Assembly: GCA_940671915.1 (NCBI GenBank)
Contig: CALNVZ010003434.1
Location: 17,907,166 to 17,971,165 of the forward strand
Origin: Paracentrotus lividus
Lineage: Eukaryota; Echinodermata; Echinoidea; Camarodonta; Echinidae
DNA: 64,000 nucleotides
Direction of reading: 5' to 3'
The number at the start of each line of letters is the position of its first letter. Position 1 is the first letter of the stretch. A program made the translations under genes and the position numbers. Below, piece after piece: positions 1 through 12,035 of the stretch. Below the pieces are notes generated by a model. It searched no databases. It was not told the DNA's origin and was given only the letters and a program-made list of their open reading frames with translations.

Positions 1-186
1 GCCATTAAGAAGTGTATTGATGCAATAGATGCAGGGATCGCTTAAGTCTAAGAGCCAACTCTAAGTCTATTTTAGGCTCTTTGCTGAAAACAACCCCTCC
101 CCAGAACATATTTCATTCCACTGAAACATTGTAATAAACACTAAAAATAAGAGTCTGTAGAGGCTCAAAAACCTCTTTCAACTCAC
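1..186 (-). other. Intron of the CASTOR-like gene, runs off the left edge
   Basis: This is the sequence downstream of the GTGAGT donor in the direction of the minus-strand gene. No exon is recognisable. The C-terminal ACT-domain exons of the gene should lie beyond the left edge of the window. Confidence 0.4.
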
Positions 187-247
187 CAGGACGTAGTCTG
201 TTTGGCCCACCCCCCCCCATGTTGACAGGCAGAAGATGGAGAGCCCT
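187..247 (-). CDS. CASTOR1-like: Probable CASTOR-family arginine sensor, internal exon (partial, disrupted)
   Basis: On the minus strand this piece reads (G)LSIFCLST, then a G-rich insert, then QTDYVL, followed at once by a GTGAGT donor (plus 181-186). Vertebrate CASTOR1, as I recall it, has VSVLMLSTYQTDFILV here, so both halves match. The serine in LSIF aligns with the arginine-contacting Ser111 of human CASTOR1. Instead of the single Tyr codon between ST and QTD there is a run of nine G plus TGGG, which codes W-G-G-V-G, a net in-frame gain of four codons. This could be a real insertion, a sequencing or assembly slip, or decay of a duplicated exon. The acceptor is uncertain; an AG at 248-249 after a pyrimidine-rich stretch is assumed. 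The 45-50 residues expected between exon 2 and this piece were not found, so the locus may be diverged, split into small exons, or partly broken. Confidence 0.5.
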
Positions 248-2305
248 CTATCGCAAGGAGAACGATGACATTTCTTTGATAGTGGTTCATCCCCAGCATC
301 GTCTTCCCGCTGTGGCCTCTAGACGAGGCAGGCGCTGGACTGGATCACCATTCCCATCTTCTCGCTTGGTTCAGGTAGAGCTAGGAAGGCGATAGAAAGG
401 TGGGATTTCATTATTGGTTGCCTAGGTTCAGAAAATTAAGATTTGAGGAGCATTCAGAGGCTCCATGAGACCACCAGACCGACTTCAAACAAGTGAAGAA
501 ATAGTATTATCATTTTTTTTTTTTTTTGGGGGCGGGTGGGGTGTGCTGCCACTTAAGCCTGAAAGCATAAAACTGAGACAGTAGTTCATTGTAAAAGCAT
601 ATATCCTTAGAAAAATCAGAGTATCTCTTACGATTTTGGGGCTATGTTTGGCATGTTCAGGGGCAAATCACCCCAGACCCATGTATTTTTGCCACTGCTC
701 AAACTAACAAACAAGTCTGTCAACTAGTTAATGTAATGTTAGGATTTGGTCTGGTGTTCGCGTCTTGCCCAATTTACTTGAGATATCTTTATCCCCATTA
801 TTTGAGGTTTAGGCAAATCGTCACAAACAGGGAAAGTTTAAGGAAAAGAGAGTTAAGCAGAAAGAAGGGTTATAGTGCGTATGGTATGTCACTTAATAAT
901 CTGTCTGCGATTTTAACGCCAAAATTAATATTTTTGCATTTTTAGGTTCATTAGGCTGTCAAATTATAAGAAATTAGGGTGTCATTTAATTTTCACATCC
1001 CTCCATCATTTCCTGGGGCCCTTTTAGGGGGACATCATTGGCCCAATAATAAATCCTGCATTCCTCCTCAAAATCAAATTTGAATACAATTTTTAATCTA
1101 AATTACAGAAAATGTCATACTAGTTCATTCTTTAGTGACATTTCATCACAAAAATGTTATTATTTTTACCTCTTATTGGGAGGTCATTTTGGTGAAGAAA
1201 ATATTTTAAATAAAAAATCCTTTTAAATGAATGTTTTTAAAAAAACAACGTCAATTCCTTTTGTTTGAAGCTAAAATTTCGAATTGAAAAGGACACTTTG
1301 TTACCATACAGTTGTATTCAAGTTGTATAATTGACAGCACGATTATTCTTACATCATCAATATACAATTTCTAGCTTGGCTAGAATATAAACAATACAGC
1401 ATGGAATTTATCCCTAGAAATCGTACTTCAACACCAAGATGCGACAAACACGTTGCTGAAAATAATTTTAAAAATTCTCTCAAATAATTCATTTTTGGAC
1501 AATCTAAATGCCATGGAGTGGAGGGTCAGAAATAATAGAAAGTTGATATTTCACATTCTTAAGACAAAGTATCGTGGCATTTCTCATTTATTACTTTGAG
1601 CCCACCTCCCCCCCCCCCCCCCCCTCGCACTCGCCAATATTCTAACCACAGATGTAAGATTATAGTCATTTCTTTATATAATACGTTGTGCATGTTATCA
1701 CTGTTTCCTTCGATATGTATTGAAAAGTTATTCAATTGTTAGCATGCAGATGCTGAGAAATAAAACCCTTTTAAAAAAATGGGGGGGGGGGGGGGGCCTG
1801 AGAAGAACAAATAAAATAAAACAGAAACTACACAACAACACCAAAAAGAAAAAAACAAAAACCGACAAAAGCTACCAATTATATTAATAAAATCAATGGT
1901 TTCCAAATTATCAAGGGGTTTTGGGAAGTCATGGGTGTATAAGTTTGGTTTTCAATACACAAACATTGAGGTTTTATATAAGACATAGATTAATCTTTTA
2001 GCAGCCGGAAAGGGGGATTTTAAAACGACAACACATTCGAGAGCGCGTTTGCAGTGAAAGGAAAAACTTTTAGATAGAAAGAATAGAACGAAAACTTAAA
2101 TATATCTTGCAAGGAACGTTTTACATTATGGAATGGTGAAAAAATACGGAAACTCAAAGACAAATGTCCCCCCCCCCCTAGATACATCGCTGATTGAATA
2201 AATCGTACATCATATTTCCAAACATAAAGAGGGACAGGTACAAACATAAAGAAAACATACACTACCGTAACTTCCCCCAACACCACCAAATATTAACAGA
2301 TCTGC

Positions 2306-2553
2306 GGGGTTGTTACACAAAGACTGCGATTGATTAAAAGTTACGGATGTGATTTTTTTTTCTCGGTAGCCTCATCATAACAGGGATGGCTCCAAAGTTG
2401 ATCATCTTAATCCTAACCCTACCCTAACCCTTCTCGTAAACATATCCAAATCCTAATCCATGACTGTATTTTTACATGATTTTTCAATGAGGTTTCCAAG
2501 AAAAAAATAATCATAACTTTTGTATCAATCGTAAGTCTTTGTGTTACGACCCC
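2306..2553. mobile_element. Palindromic MITE with telomere-like interior, copy 1
   Basis: The ends are inverted: GGGGTTGTTACACAAAG on the left and CTTTGTGTTACGACCCC on the right. Inner arms share GGTAGCCTCAT against ATGAGG-TTTCC and the AACTTTTGTATCAATCGTAA block. The centre holds CTAACCCTACCCTAACCC. The same element recurs at 30454-30673 and 56188-56420. No coding capacity is seen, so this is a non-autonomous element. Confidence 0.85.
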
Positions 2554-3233
2554 ACTGTTTCATATTTCAAAGGGCGTGCTCCAATTCCCCTCTGCTATAT
2601 TATACCAAATATCAGAACAGAACAAAAACATTGTTAATATTGAACAAGCTTTATTTGACCCGGAGATTGAAGTTACGATGAAATTTGGCATTGCACCTTA
2701 GATATTGCGCTAAAGGTATAGAGCTCACAATTATTATCTGTTAAACAGGGAGTTGTTTGTTTTGATTTGTTTAGTTTATGAAATTATAATATAATCGATA
2801 TACAAATTATATTTCAACGTTACATTTTTTTATTACAGAAACAAATATAACCTTACGAAAAGAACCCCAAACTAACCCCACATTGGGGCATTATCAGATA
2901 AAACAATTATCCATCTCTATTTCTAGGTCCTCTGTCTGATCCACTGTCTGGTTGAATTTTTTTTTTTTCTTTTTTTTAATTCTTCGGCATTTCTTTGCGT
3001 ATGGTAATTAATTGTATCCAGTGTTCATTAAAGTTCAAGACCCCATAATAGAAGTGACTACGTCAAAGTCCAATACAAAACATGAAGCCCAACATCGCCC
3101 ATCAAGAATAATAGTATCTTTCATCGTTTCAAACCACGGAAAGGCTCACTTCAGAGCGGCGAAACCGGGGGGGGGGGGGGTCGGGGGGGGGGAGCAAAGA
3201 GGAGCCACTGTGACCCCACTTTGTCATCCACCT

Positions 3234-3294
3234 TAAAAGTGCCCCTTTTCTTAAGCTAATAAAATGTCATTTTGTAATAAAAGGGGCACTTTTA
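3234..3294. repeat. Hairpin, TAAAAGTGCCCC inverted repeat
   Basis: TTAAAAGTGCCCCTTTT is followed after about 25 bases by AAAAGGGGCACTTTTAA, a near-perfect stem. A third half-copy (ATGTGCCCCTTG) follows at 3303. It lies between a poly-G run and the 3353-3490 tandem pair, so it is probably part of a small palindromic transposon. Confidence 0.7.
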
Positions 3295-3352
3295 ATATTA
3301 AAAATGTGCCCCTTGTTACTCCATGTATGTCTTTCTAAAACGCCAATTTTTC

Positions 3353-3490
3353 GGCTCGCGCCTCACGCTCTCGGGATACTAAAAAAAGGGGGTTTGTTAA
3401 ATTTGGCCCCACCCCAAATTGACTTGGGGGGGAATTTGAAGCCTTTTTTCCATTATTTTCGGCTCACGCCTTTCGCGCTCGCGATATTAA
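3353..3490. repeat. Tandem pair of CG-rich motif, period about 107 bp
   Basis: TCGGCTCGCGCCTCACGCTC at 3353 is repeated as TCGGCTCACGCCTTTCGCGC near 3460. Both are followed by a CTCGGGATACTAAA or CTCGCGATATTAAA tail. CpG dinucleotides are unusually dense for this AT-rich DNA. Confidence 0.6.
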
Positions 3491-5617
3491 ATGTGTACTT
3501 ATAATGCAAATTAACTCAAATTAGCAAAAAAAAAAAAAAAAAAAAAAAAAAATCAGTTCCGCTAGTAATCAATTTTGGTTTAACATCAATGGGAATAATA
3601 ATTACAAAGCCATAATTCTGAAACCAGCATTTAAATTAAGGCAAATTTTCTGTGCACCCACGTCATAACGAACATTTTCTCTTTAAGTCTCTGATCTCAA
3701 GTGACTTTTTTTATTGAAAAAGTGCCCCACATGTGTCAAGACGGTTCAAGTCTCTGAACAAAATACTTTTCATGTTAATTGGAAATCAATAAGACATAAA
3801 TAACTTTAAACTGAAACATGGATCGATCAATGCCTACACTTAAAACCTCGATAATAAAGTGATGATGATGGTGATGTCATTCTTGAGAGGTTGATAACGG
3901 GTTCGCTTTCCAACAGAAAAATTGTACAGTGCGAGAAACCTATAAATTTGAAGGAACTAAATATATCACATACCTGTTCTGAGGTCCAACAAACCAGGAG
4001 AAAAGGAGAAAAACAACTATCGCTCAGATAGAAAACTGTGTTTTGATCAAAAAAACCTGGTGAGCATAGGCTTACATAATTACTTCGAGTTGTAATTGTA
4101 ATTTACACCTCACAATCTATGAAGGATATATTCATATACAAGACTACAATTGCAAAATTACTTTCCTCCTTTTGAAATGGATGGTGTTCGGGAAAATAGA
4201 CGATTGTCTTCCAGTCAAATGTAAGCTTCCGGCACCAAGTATGATGTCATGCAACTCCAACAAAAATTTGCCATCAGTATCTACTGATATCGAGACGGGA
4301 CAGCCCGAGTGTCTTTATAGACTTTCCCTGAATCATACTTACAAAATATGTGTTTTTTCTTTCCATTGGATATATTTCATAAAAAAAAAACATAACTCCG
4401 AACTGTACATTGTGGTATACCAAAATTCTTTACGATTAGAACTAAGGTTGTGTTATTGTTCAAGTGTAGAACACAAAAATATCACAGACCCATTTGTTTT
4501 TATTCAAGCGACGATGAATATGCAAATCGAGTTGGAAAAAAAAAAAAATAAAAAAAAAAAAAAAAAAAAACGGTTCAGTGGCGGACAATTCCACTTGTAA
4601 AAGCAAATATAAAAACCACTTTTTTAACTCCCTTTGTAATGTAATTTAATTCGTAAATTGTTCTCTTAATTTTGATCAATACATGCATTTATAGAATGAT
4701 CTGAAATTTGATATTTTAAAAGCCAGGTTTGGAAAATTTATAAAAAATATAGTTTGTCGGCCCTCTTTGTCAAGTAACAATACATCTGCTTAAAATACTA
4801 AATTTGGGGTCGATATTTTTACCTTTAAAAGACTGATTCTATAATAGCTCTGAATAACCATTAAATGGTAGTGACATTTTATTCTCATTCATTCCAATGT
4901 TTAATACCATTTTTACTCATTAATTTGATTATTCTAGGCCCAAAGAAATAAAAACTGCATATTTTTCTGAATTTTTAATTCATCCGGCCCTTCATTTTCC
5001 CCAGTTCTTGCTGCCAATTGATCGCCCTTAAACGATAAACAGGAAAGTAAATATTCATGACCTGCATACTATTTAGTGCAATTCCTCTACGAATTTATAC
5101 TATTTGCCATTCAAATTGGAGCAGAAAATTTGCGAATATACAGGTAGAGGAATAACACAAAATTACACGTTGGGCCAAAATGGCGCCCCTAATAAAAGGA
5201 CCAATAACAAAGTGGAACTCAAGGCGCGGTCCGAAAATTTGAACCCCCTCCATTTTTTCGTTTGGTTGGACCCTTTAGAAGCCAAAACAATCAGAAAATT
5301 AAAATTGGCAGCCTAGTCCTACGGAATGACATAACATACCCCACTAGTACTTGGGATGGATAGCCTGAAAAAAAAAATGGGTTGAACTGAAAGGAGAAAA
5401 GAATCAGGGAAAAGACAGAAAGTTCAAGAGCACTCTTCTCACTACCAGCTAGGGAATGGTATATTCTGGATGGAACAAAACTAAGGTCCTGTTTCAATTT
5501 TGGAAAGTAAAATGAAAAGGCACAAAGCAAATTAAACCAATTAAAATCATTTTAATCAGTTTTTAAAATCACTTACATGTATGAAGACTATTAAAGTTGC
5601 AATGTTCTTTTTCATAC

Positions 5618-5691
5618 CTTTGAATCCCTCTTCATCAAAAATGATGGTGAAATCTCTGCTCGTTTGAGTAAAGCTGAAAAACTTGCTCTTG
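5618..5691 (-). CDS. CASTOR1-like: CASTOR-family arginine sensor, coding exon 2
   Basis: Reading the minus strand, an acceptor TTATTTTCAG (ending at 5692) opens a 74-base exon closed by a GTATGA donor (5612-5617). It completes a serine codon split across the junction with exon 1, then reads KSKFFSFTQTSRDFTIIFD and continues EEGFK. Human CASTOR1 has KFFSLTETPEDYTLMVDEEGF at this place, right after the MELHILEH start, so family assignment is firm. In the family this is part of the first ACT domain of the cytosolic arginine sensor that binds GATOR2 and restrains mTORC1 when arginine is low. The exon is shorter than 60 codons and both splice sites are canonical. It ends one base into a codon (G), consistent with a glutamate (GAG/GAA) start of the next exon. 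Confidence 0.9.
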
Positions 5692-5965
5692 CTGAAAATA
5701 AATGAAAGGAAAACAAATTAACGGTATTATTTTCATCATTAGGCCTACATTATAACAAATTTAGGATTGATGTAAAAAGTCATTTCACAAAATAAACTTT
5801 TATGTTGTGGCAATGGAAATGATTTAAACAATTCCATCTTACAGCACTTTTCTTTGTACATTCCCGCTTTTTGCCAAAAGATATCAGAAAAAGATTTTAA
5901 TCCTTAGTCAAATCAGCAGTCAAAAGTAGGTTTTCATCTATAAAGATTCTTTATGTACTCACATT

Positions 5966-6450
5966 GTTGCATGTTTGATTATACTACAACAAATCAGCCA
6001 ATATGTGAATCAAGATATGCCATTTCATAGACAATTACATTGTGTAGTTTGTACACATTTAAAGTTATCACCTACAATGTATAATAAAGCTTCTTATTGC
6101 TCATTTATATTGTTGAATGTTGATCAGCAAAAAAATCACTACATTGCATGTGCCAACTGGTACAAACATGTAAATACATTAAAGAATATAAATCAAGATG
6201 TGCTCACCAGTCTTTAATTGTCTCTATGCTATTAAGTTTAAATAACTTGTCCATAATTTAGATTCAGACAAAGAACTTTATAGTAGATGATAAAAAATGG
6301 AATACACAAGTAGTAATCTTTGTAAATTGTCTACCCAAATTGTACATGTTTGATTGATCAGCAAATACAGCACTATTAATGAATGTACATTGTACCAATT
6401 GTACAAGAATATAAATCAGAATGTGCCTTTATTCAGTAATTGTTTGTACA
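5966..6450. repeat. Degenerate tandem duplication, period about 224-234 bp
   Basis: GATCAGCAAA occurs at 6122 and 6356, and AAGAATATAAATCA at 6181 and 6405, each followed by A/G-ATGTGC and a TTTAATTGT or AGTAATTGT tail. A weaker third copy near 5966 has CAAATCAGCCAATATG and AATCAAGATATGCC. Units are diverged and have no open frame. Confidence 0.7.
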
Positions 6451-8370
6451 ATGTAAATGAAATGTAGGTTATTAAATTTATAACTTATAATTTAAATTTG
6501 AAGAATGTTCCATGTTTATTCATAAAAAAAAAGAAAAAAAGAATCATAACCTGCAAATCTCCTTATCTTTTAATAAGCTTCTTCCATTTATTTTAAATAA
6601 AACTCATCTTCTTGGTTGATTATTCATACTATTTCAAACAATGTTGTGCCCATCTGTCACTAATTGTTCAAATATAATATTTATAGCCCGTCCACAATCT
6701 TACATTCAGACTTTTGACCCATTAGCACACTATATGTTTGAGACAATACAGTTCATGAACTCCCTGTTATCACATCAAAGTGTGTAATGATATGTAGGAA
6801 CATTTGAAATACATGCACTATTGTGTTGATTACACTGTTTATCTCAATTTCATTGTTTACATTTGTTATAGATTTCTAGTGGGTAAAGTCAAATTGTGAC
6901 AAATGAACTTTTCTATATTACGTGTGTACCAGCTTAAATCATAACAAGTCAAAATATAACAAGCCATCAAATTCAGCAAACAACACTTTAAACAATTACC
7001 AAGTAAAGGAAAAAAAAAAAAAAAGTTAAAATATAGGTCTCTCATACATACATTGTAGGCCATAGTTGAATCAAAATGAGTCTTATCAAGGTTTTGCATA
7101 CCCCCTCCCAACCCTAAATATAAAAGGAGGAAGAAATGATATACCCAGTTCAATAGTAAAAGAAAAGTTTAAATATGTTCTAAGATGGTAGATCCATATA
7201 ATTTCAAGGTTTGGAAGTTTTATTTCTGTGGAAAAAAATGACAAATCCAAAATTTGATTTGCAGCTTCACTTTATAAAAGGGTAAATTGCCAAGTGCTAC
7301 GTCCAATGCCATCTCTTCCAATGGCCATATTGCATAAATTGGATGTAGTGGATGTAAACCTTATAAAAGCACTCGGCCAAAATAAATTTGCAACATGGAA
7401 AAATGTACTGAGGGTTTAAAATGGAGACTAGAAACACATATATATCCATTGTACGAAAACAATAACAGAAAATTATTTTTCATTTGTACAAATGAAAGGA
7501 CCTGCAAAAAAAAAAAAAAGACAAAAGAAGAAAAAAAAAAAAGAGAAAAAAAAAGTTAAATCATTTCAAATGCATTAATTCACAGAATCAGTCAAATTGA
7601 AAAACACTGGTAGGGTAGGCCTATCCAAAATTTGACAACAAGTTCACACGATATCACTTTGCATTCTGTGTGTAAATTTTTTAGGTGACATGCATGCTAA
7701 CAGCAGTGTATCCAATGATCCCACCAGTTCAAACATGCACATTTTTATCAAAATACGTGTATAGTTGGACAAACAGAGTCCAAACTCAAATTTTGCATCA
7801 GATATTGACCCGGCCTACTTAAAGTTTCCTGGCTCCGCTCCCATAACCTTGCAAAATAATCTTGCTACAAATATACAGTATGTACATGTACATCATGTAC
7901 CAGGTACATTTGTACATTTACAAACATATAGGGCCTATACAAATAAGGTTGAAAGTATACAGAGAACTTCATTTACTGATCAGACTATTTAGCCTGCTGA
8001 GAGCTAGAATATTTAGCATTATCTCAAATGTTTTTAATCAAAATAAGACTTAAAAGGTTATTCACACTTGGTTAATTAAGAGCAGAAAATCAGAGAAAAT
8101 ATGTAAGTAGAAGTTTTTCAAAAATGTGAAAAGATGCCAAAATACTTCCTCTATTATTTATGCTTGCTCCCCAAGCTTTTCAAACAGAACCATTTTATAG
8201 CCTGTGCACCACGATTTATATTCTTTTCTATGGTTTCATAAACATTGCATATTTAATTAAATTATGAAGACTTTTTTTTACTTGTTCCCATCGTGTCAGG
8301 TTTTGAAATCTACATGTAAGTTTCCTATTATAAAGATCTGAAGTTCCAAAGAAAAACTGATTCCTCCATG

Positions 8371-8411
<41 letters not shown>

Positions 8412-8927
8412 CCTACATTGTGGAACAAAAAAAGTACAACTTTGAGTAACTTTTAACATCAGATATTGACCTGACCTACTTTAGATTTTAGTAAAGCATA
8501 ATACTGCAAAATGTGGGGCCCCTTACAAAACCAATTTCAATCATGCACATCAGAAACATGATCTTTTTTTTTTTTTAAAGGTAAACTTCTGGCAACACAT
8601 TGTTAAATCTTAAAGCTAAATACAAGAGTACATTGTGTCATGAAAAATAAGTTGTAAATCTCTAAGAATGGGTTCGTGTACAAGTTTATGTGAGGCCCCA
8701 GAAGTAGCAAGCTCATTGGAGCGAACTTTATACAAGGAAAGAGGAGGCCTTGATACCATGATCGAAAGAAGGCCTGACCTAGATGCTCTTGACCCCTGTG
8801 ACCTGACATGACATCCCTATTATAAGGTTAGGCTCTTTAGAGTGGAGTGCAAGGGCTATGTACTCAAAAGATGGACATTTCTAAGGTCTTGAATAGTGTA
8901 TACCCATGTTATAACTTGATGTAAACA

Positions 8928-9090
8928 AGCAAAAGTCTGCACAATATTGTGTATCAAACAATGATTGAAAAAGAAAAACAAAAACAAAAACAAAACAAAG
9001 CAAAACAAATAAACATTAAAAATAAGGAATTGTTATAAGCAAAAGTCTGCACAGTACATGTATGTGTATCAAACAAATTATTGAAAAAGA

Positions 9091-9122
<32 letters not shown>

Positions 9123-9153
9123 CAAAATAAACAAACATTTAAAATAAGGAATT
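8928..9153. repeat. Tandem duplication, period about 110 bp
   Basis: AGCAAAAGTCTGCACA is at 8928 and 9038. Each is followed by GTGTATCAAACAA, ATTGAAAAAGA, an (AAAAC)n tract and AAATAAGGAATT. Identity is high, so this is a relatively recent duplication with microsatellite growth inside it. Confidence 0.85.
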
Positions 9154-10137
9154 ATTTCTCTAGTATAAAGCCTACTACTAGTACTTAGACATAATTTTAC
9201 TGTATAGCATGACATCATCGATGTCCAAAAATTGGCCTATTATTATTGATTATTACAAGATTTGTCTTCTTTTTTTTTTTTGGGGTGGGGGGTGCTCTCT
9301 GGCGTTTGCACCAAAATTTGAAATCTGGTGTGAACACAACAGTTTGAAATATGAGATGAAGATGCTGCATGAAGGTTAGTCTCATTTTAATTCCCCTTCA
9401 ACACTCTCCTATCGGAATGGATTTGCCTTTAATTGCATGACGTTCATATCATCTGACACCTAATATAAGATAAATAAGAGATAACAGGATGATCTGTTTA
9501 TATTACAACCGAGGTCAAGAATTCTTATGGATGAACATGTAATACAAGAGATGCTATCGGTCATAAGATAAAAATCGAATCATGTGATCCTTCTTGGTCC
9601 CAAAACAAAATTGGTTTTATAAAAAAGAAAAAAGAGAGAGAAAAAAAAAAATGGTTTCATAAGCTGAGAGCCAGAAGAGCACTCTAACCAATTTACTGAC
9701 TTTTGCATGTAAGCCTACATTTATTTAAGGTCCTTTTAGATTTCAAAACATACAAATCTACAGTTTGATCACCATAATCTAGTAACTACGTTAGCTCTTT
9801 ATACAGTGCATCCCAGAAAAAAAAGAAAAAAAAAGAAGAGAACTGGGACAGTTTATTATTTTTCCAGTGAAAGCATCAGTTCATGATGAAGGTTTCTTGT
9901 ATAGCGCTGACTGGTATGATGGGCGCTCATGGCGCTTGTTCTAAACTTCATGCATCATTTCAAATTTCAATTTTTTTCTTTATATACTCTTTTAGCACAT
10001 CATGTTAATAAAGGCAAGTACATGTAAATCGGTCAATCTGCTCATTTTTTGTACAGTACATTTGTACGAACATGAGGAAATAGCAAAGTCAAGCAAGTTT
10101 TTTACAAGTCAGACAGGTCATGGAGTGATGTGATTTG

Positions 10138-10175
10138 AGCTTTACCTGTATTTATGGAGGAGAGCAAGTTAATTT
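10138..10175 (-). pseudogene. Degenerate duplicate of the end of CASTOR-like exon 1
   Basis: GCTTTACCTGTATTTATGG then AGGAGAGCAAGTT parallels GCTTTACCTGTGTTCATG then AAGAAGAGCAAGTTT at the functional exon end (10503-10532). The GTAAAG donor is kept, but the reading frame has a two-base insertion and a stop. The flanking repeat of CATACAATTCAG does not extend the similarity. It looks like a local duplication that lost function. Confidence 0.65.
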
Positions 10176-10506
10176 GCCCATACAATTCAGTTTGTAGGAA
10201 CATGGGCAGAACGGCTGTTTTTTACAGGCCCGAGAGTGATGTGTGATTTACAAAATGTAGGTTACAGCCCGATAGTCCGCGGGCCAATATGTAGTCCACA
10301 AGGCCAATACCGGGTCACGATAACCCTAGGACACCGAGGTCACAGTATCCTAGGATCAAATTTGCTCTATGCCCAAACCCTTACCCTTACCCTAACCCTT
10401 GGACACTGGGTCACGATGGCCCTACACCAAAGTGTAGGTACATGTATGTATATAGGCACTGCGGATTATCGGCCCTGCGGACTCTAGGGATGTCCCCGGG
10501 CTTTAC

Positions 10507-10616
10507 CTGTGTTCATGAAGAAGAGCAAGTTTGATGAGGGACCCGATGAAAGGAAGGAGATCTGACCGCTTGACCGTTGCGACCCTCAGACGATGCTCCA
10601 AGATGTGTAACTCCAT
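10507..10616 (-). CDS. CASTOR1-like: CASTOR-family arginine sensor, first coding exon
   Basis: The minus strand from the ATG at 10616 reads MELHILEHRLRVATV, then KRSDLLPFIGSLIKLALLHEH, and stops at a GTAAAG donor (10501-10506) two bases into a codon. Human CASTOR1 begins MELHILEHRVRV and continues with a similarly spaced LIKLLFLP block, so this is a clear match over the first beta strand and helix. The 36 complete codons plus two bases join in frame to the exon at 5618-5691. The protein family senses arginine in the cytosol and controls mTORC1 through GATOR2. The ATG is chosen because it starts the family motif and because an in-frame TAG lies upstream near 10703. The spliced exon probably extends to 10711, where a TGCTTTCAG acceptor is found, making 10617-10711 5' UTR. 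Confidence 0.93.
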
Positions 10617-10711
10617 GATGGTCAGTCCAAAGGTCAGAAGGATAGAAGAATCTACCGAGGTGAAGCAGCTGTCTTGTCTTGCCCCGGTGTTAGAGTGGAG
10701 CTAGACAGGGC
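10617..10711 (-). other. Probable 5' UTR part of the CASTOR-like first coding exon
   Basis: On the minus strand a pyrimidine-rich TGTCTCCATGCTTTCAG acceptor ends at 10712. The sequence to the ATG stays open in the coding frame except for an early TAG, as expected for 5' UTR. This implies at least one more upstream non-coding exon. Confidence 0.6.
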
Positions 10712-11458
10712 CTGAAAGCATGGAGACAAATAAGAGATAAATGTTAAAGGGAATTTGGGAACTTTGGGGAGGTTTGCAAAAATCTGAGCTATGGGGCCCT
10801 ACATGCTGTCAGTGCATGTAATACTTTGTCAAGAGGAAACCCTGAAATTTGCATTTCATATTAGCATCATGACATATACTTCACAATAAGTTAAAAAGTG
10901 ATTATCTTCCCTCCATAGACTGCAGTGTTAACTTTAGCATACCTAGGGATGCTTATGACTATTGTGATATTCAGTCAATAATATCTCAGCAATTAAGCGA
11001 ACAATAAGCTTCAAAATCTCGGACAATTCCTGTCTGATTGCAGTTATGATTACAGCATTATGTGGAAGAATATATATATATTTTTTTAAAGATCCTGAAT
11101 GAAGTTAAACAATCCCTGTACAGGTAAATTTTTGCATTTTGCAACCCTTGCTCCCTCAGTGGGTTCAATTGCTTTAAATTTGGTCACTCATGCACTTTAA
11201 TTACTTGATAGATGGCAACAAATTAACCCACCAGAGCTGCACCATTGCTCGCTCAGATTCTGAGTAGATGCATACTTATAGTAGGCCTACATGTACATGT
11301 ACCTTCTATTTTTATTGGCTCTCATTGCTATTTTTTCAAACTCATCATTTTGAATACCTTAATCGGGTACATAATTCTTTTAAGAAGGAAATTATATATT
11401 ACACACTGCATATATATCATAGGATATAACATAAGCCTACGATGAGGTAGAGAAACAG

Positions 11459-11494
<36 letters not shown>
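11459..11494. repeat. (GA)n microsatellite
   Basis: An uninterrupted GA run of about 15 units follows an imperfect GAAAG start. It lies in non-coding DNA. Confidence 0.9.
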
Positions 11495-11496
<2 letters not shown>

Positions 11497-12035
11497 ACTT
11501 TAATACGTGTCTTCAAACTATATGAACAAACTATTATCAAAAATATTCTTTAGGCTTGTATATACACATTCTACACCAATGCAAACTGTGCATACAAGTA
11601 TAACCACTCTACGTTCCATTATACATACTTGTTCATACACATCAACGTATTAGAGCAAAGAGTGACCAGGCAAGCATCTCATGGTTTGTGCAACCATCTC
11701 ACAAAACTTCAACCCTTTATACATACATGTACATACCGATACACGAGTCCTGAGGTTTACATCAGAAAGTGCAGAATTATCTAGATTGTCAATGCATACA
11801 TTTTCCTGTGCATGCTATTAATCACCTCAATTATGTCCACTCTACTATCTGGACCAGCTTTTCAAGCAACATTATAGGCCTATATATACCAAAAATGTTG
11901 ACACAGGTTACACATGTAGGTCATATAAGCGAGACAGACTCCAAGTCGATACCAGACAAACTAAATGATTACAAATGGCAAGTTCAATTTGTGGTATCAT
12001 AATTTGTAGCCAGCGCCTCGGTGTGATTAAGTTAT

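Larger units (their letters stand above)
248..5617 (-). other. Presumed CASTOR-like intron, repeat-rich
   Basis: No further exon could be identified, although one encoding the 45-50 residues after the DEEGFK motif is expected here. The interval holds poly-C and poly-G tracts (about 1608-1624, 1782-1796, 3169-3190), poly-A tracts (about 3525-3551, 4555-4570), a palindromic element with a telomere-like interior (2306-2553), a hairpin at 3234-3294 and a short tandem pair at 3353-3490. The 142-codon open frame at 4172-4600 has no recognisable domain and ends in a poly-lysine run from poly-A. Confidence 0.5.
5692..10506 (-). other. Intron 1 of the CASTOR-like gene
   Basis: A 4.8 kb intron between coding exons 1 and 2. 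It contains tandem duplications (5966-6450, 8928-9153), a split copy of the CATCAGATATTGACC block (7795 and 8458), poly-A runs (8371-8409, 7507-7555) and a degenerate copy of the end of coding exon 1 (10138-10175). A CCCTTACCCTAACCC stretch lies at about 10378-10400. No gene is seen inside. Confidence 0.7.

Noticed and set aside
4172-4600. 142-codon open frame on the plus strand
   Set aside because: No recognisable domain or splice context. It ends in a poly-lysine run caused by poly-A, and composition is like the surrounding intron.
10370-10410. CCCTAACCC-type sequence as true telomere
   Set aside because: It is short and degenerate and lies between ordinary intron sequences, as do the other CCCTAA patches inside MITEs.
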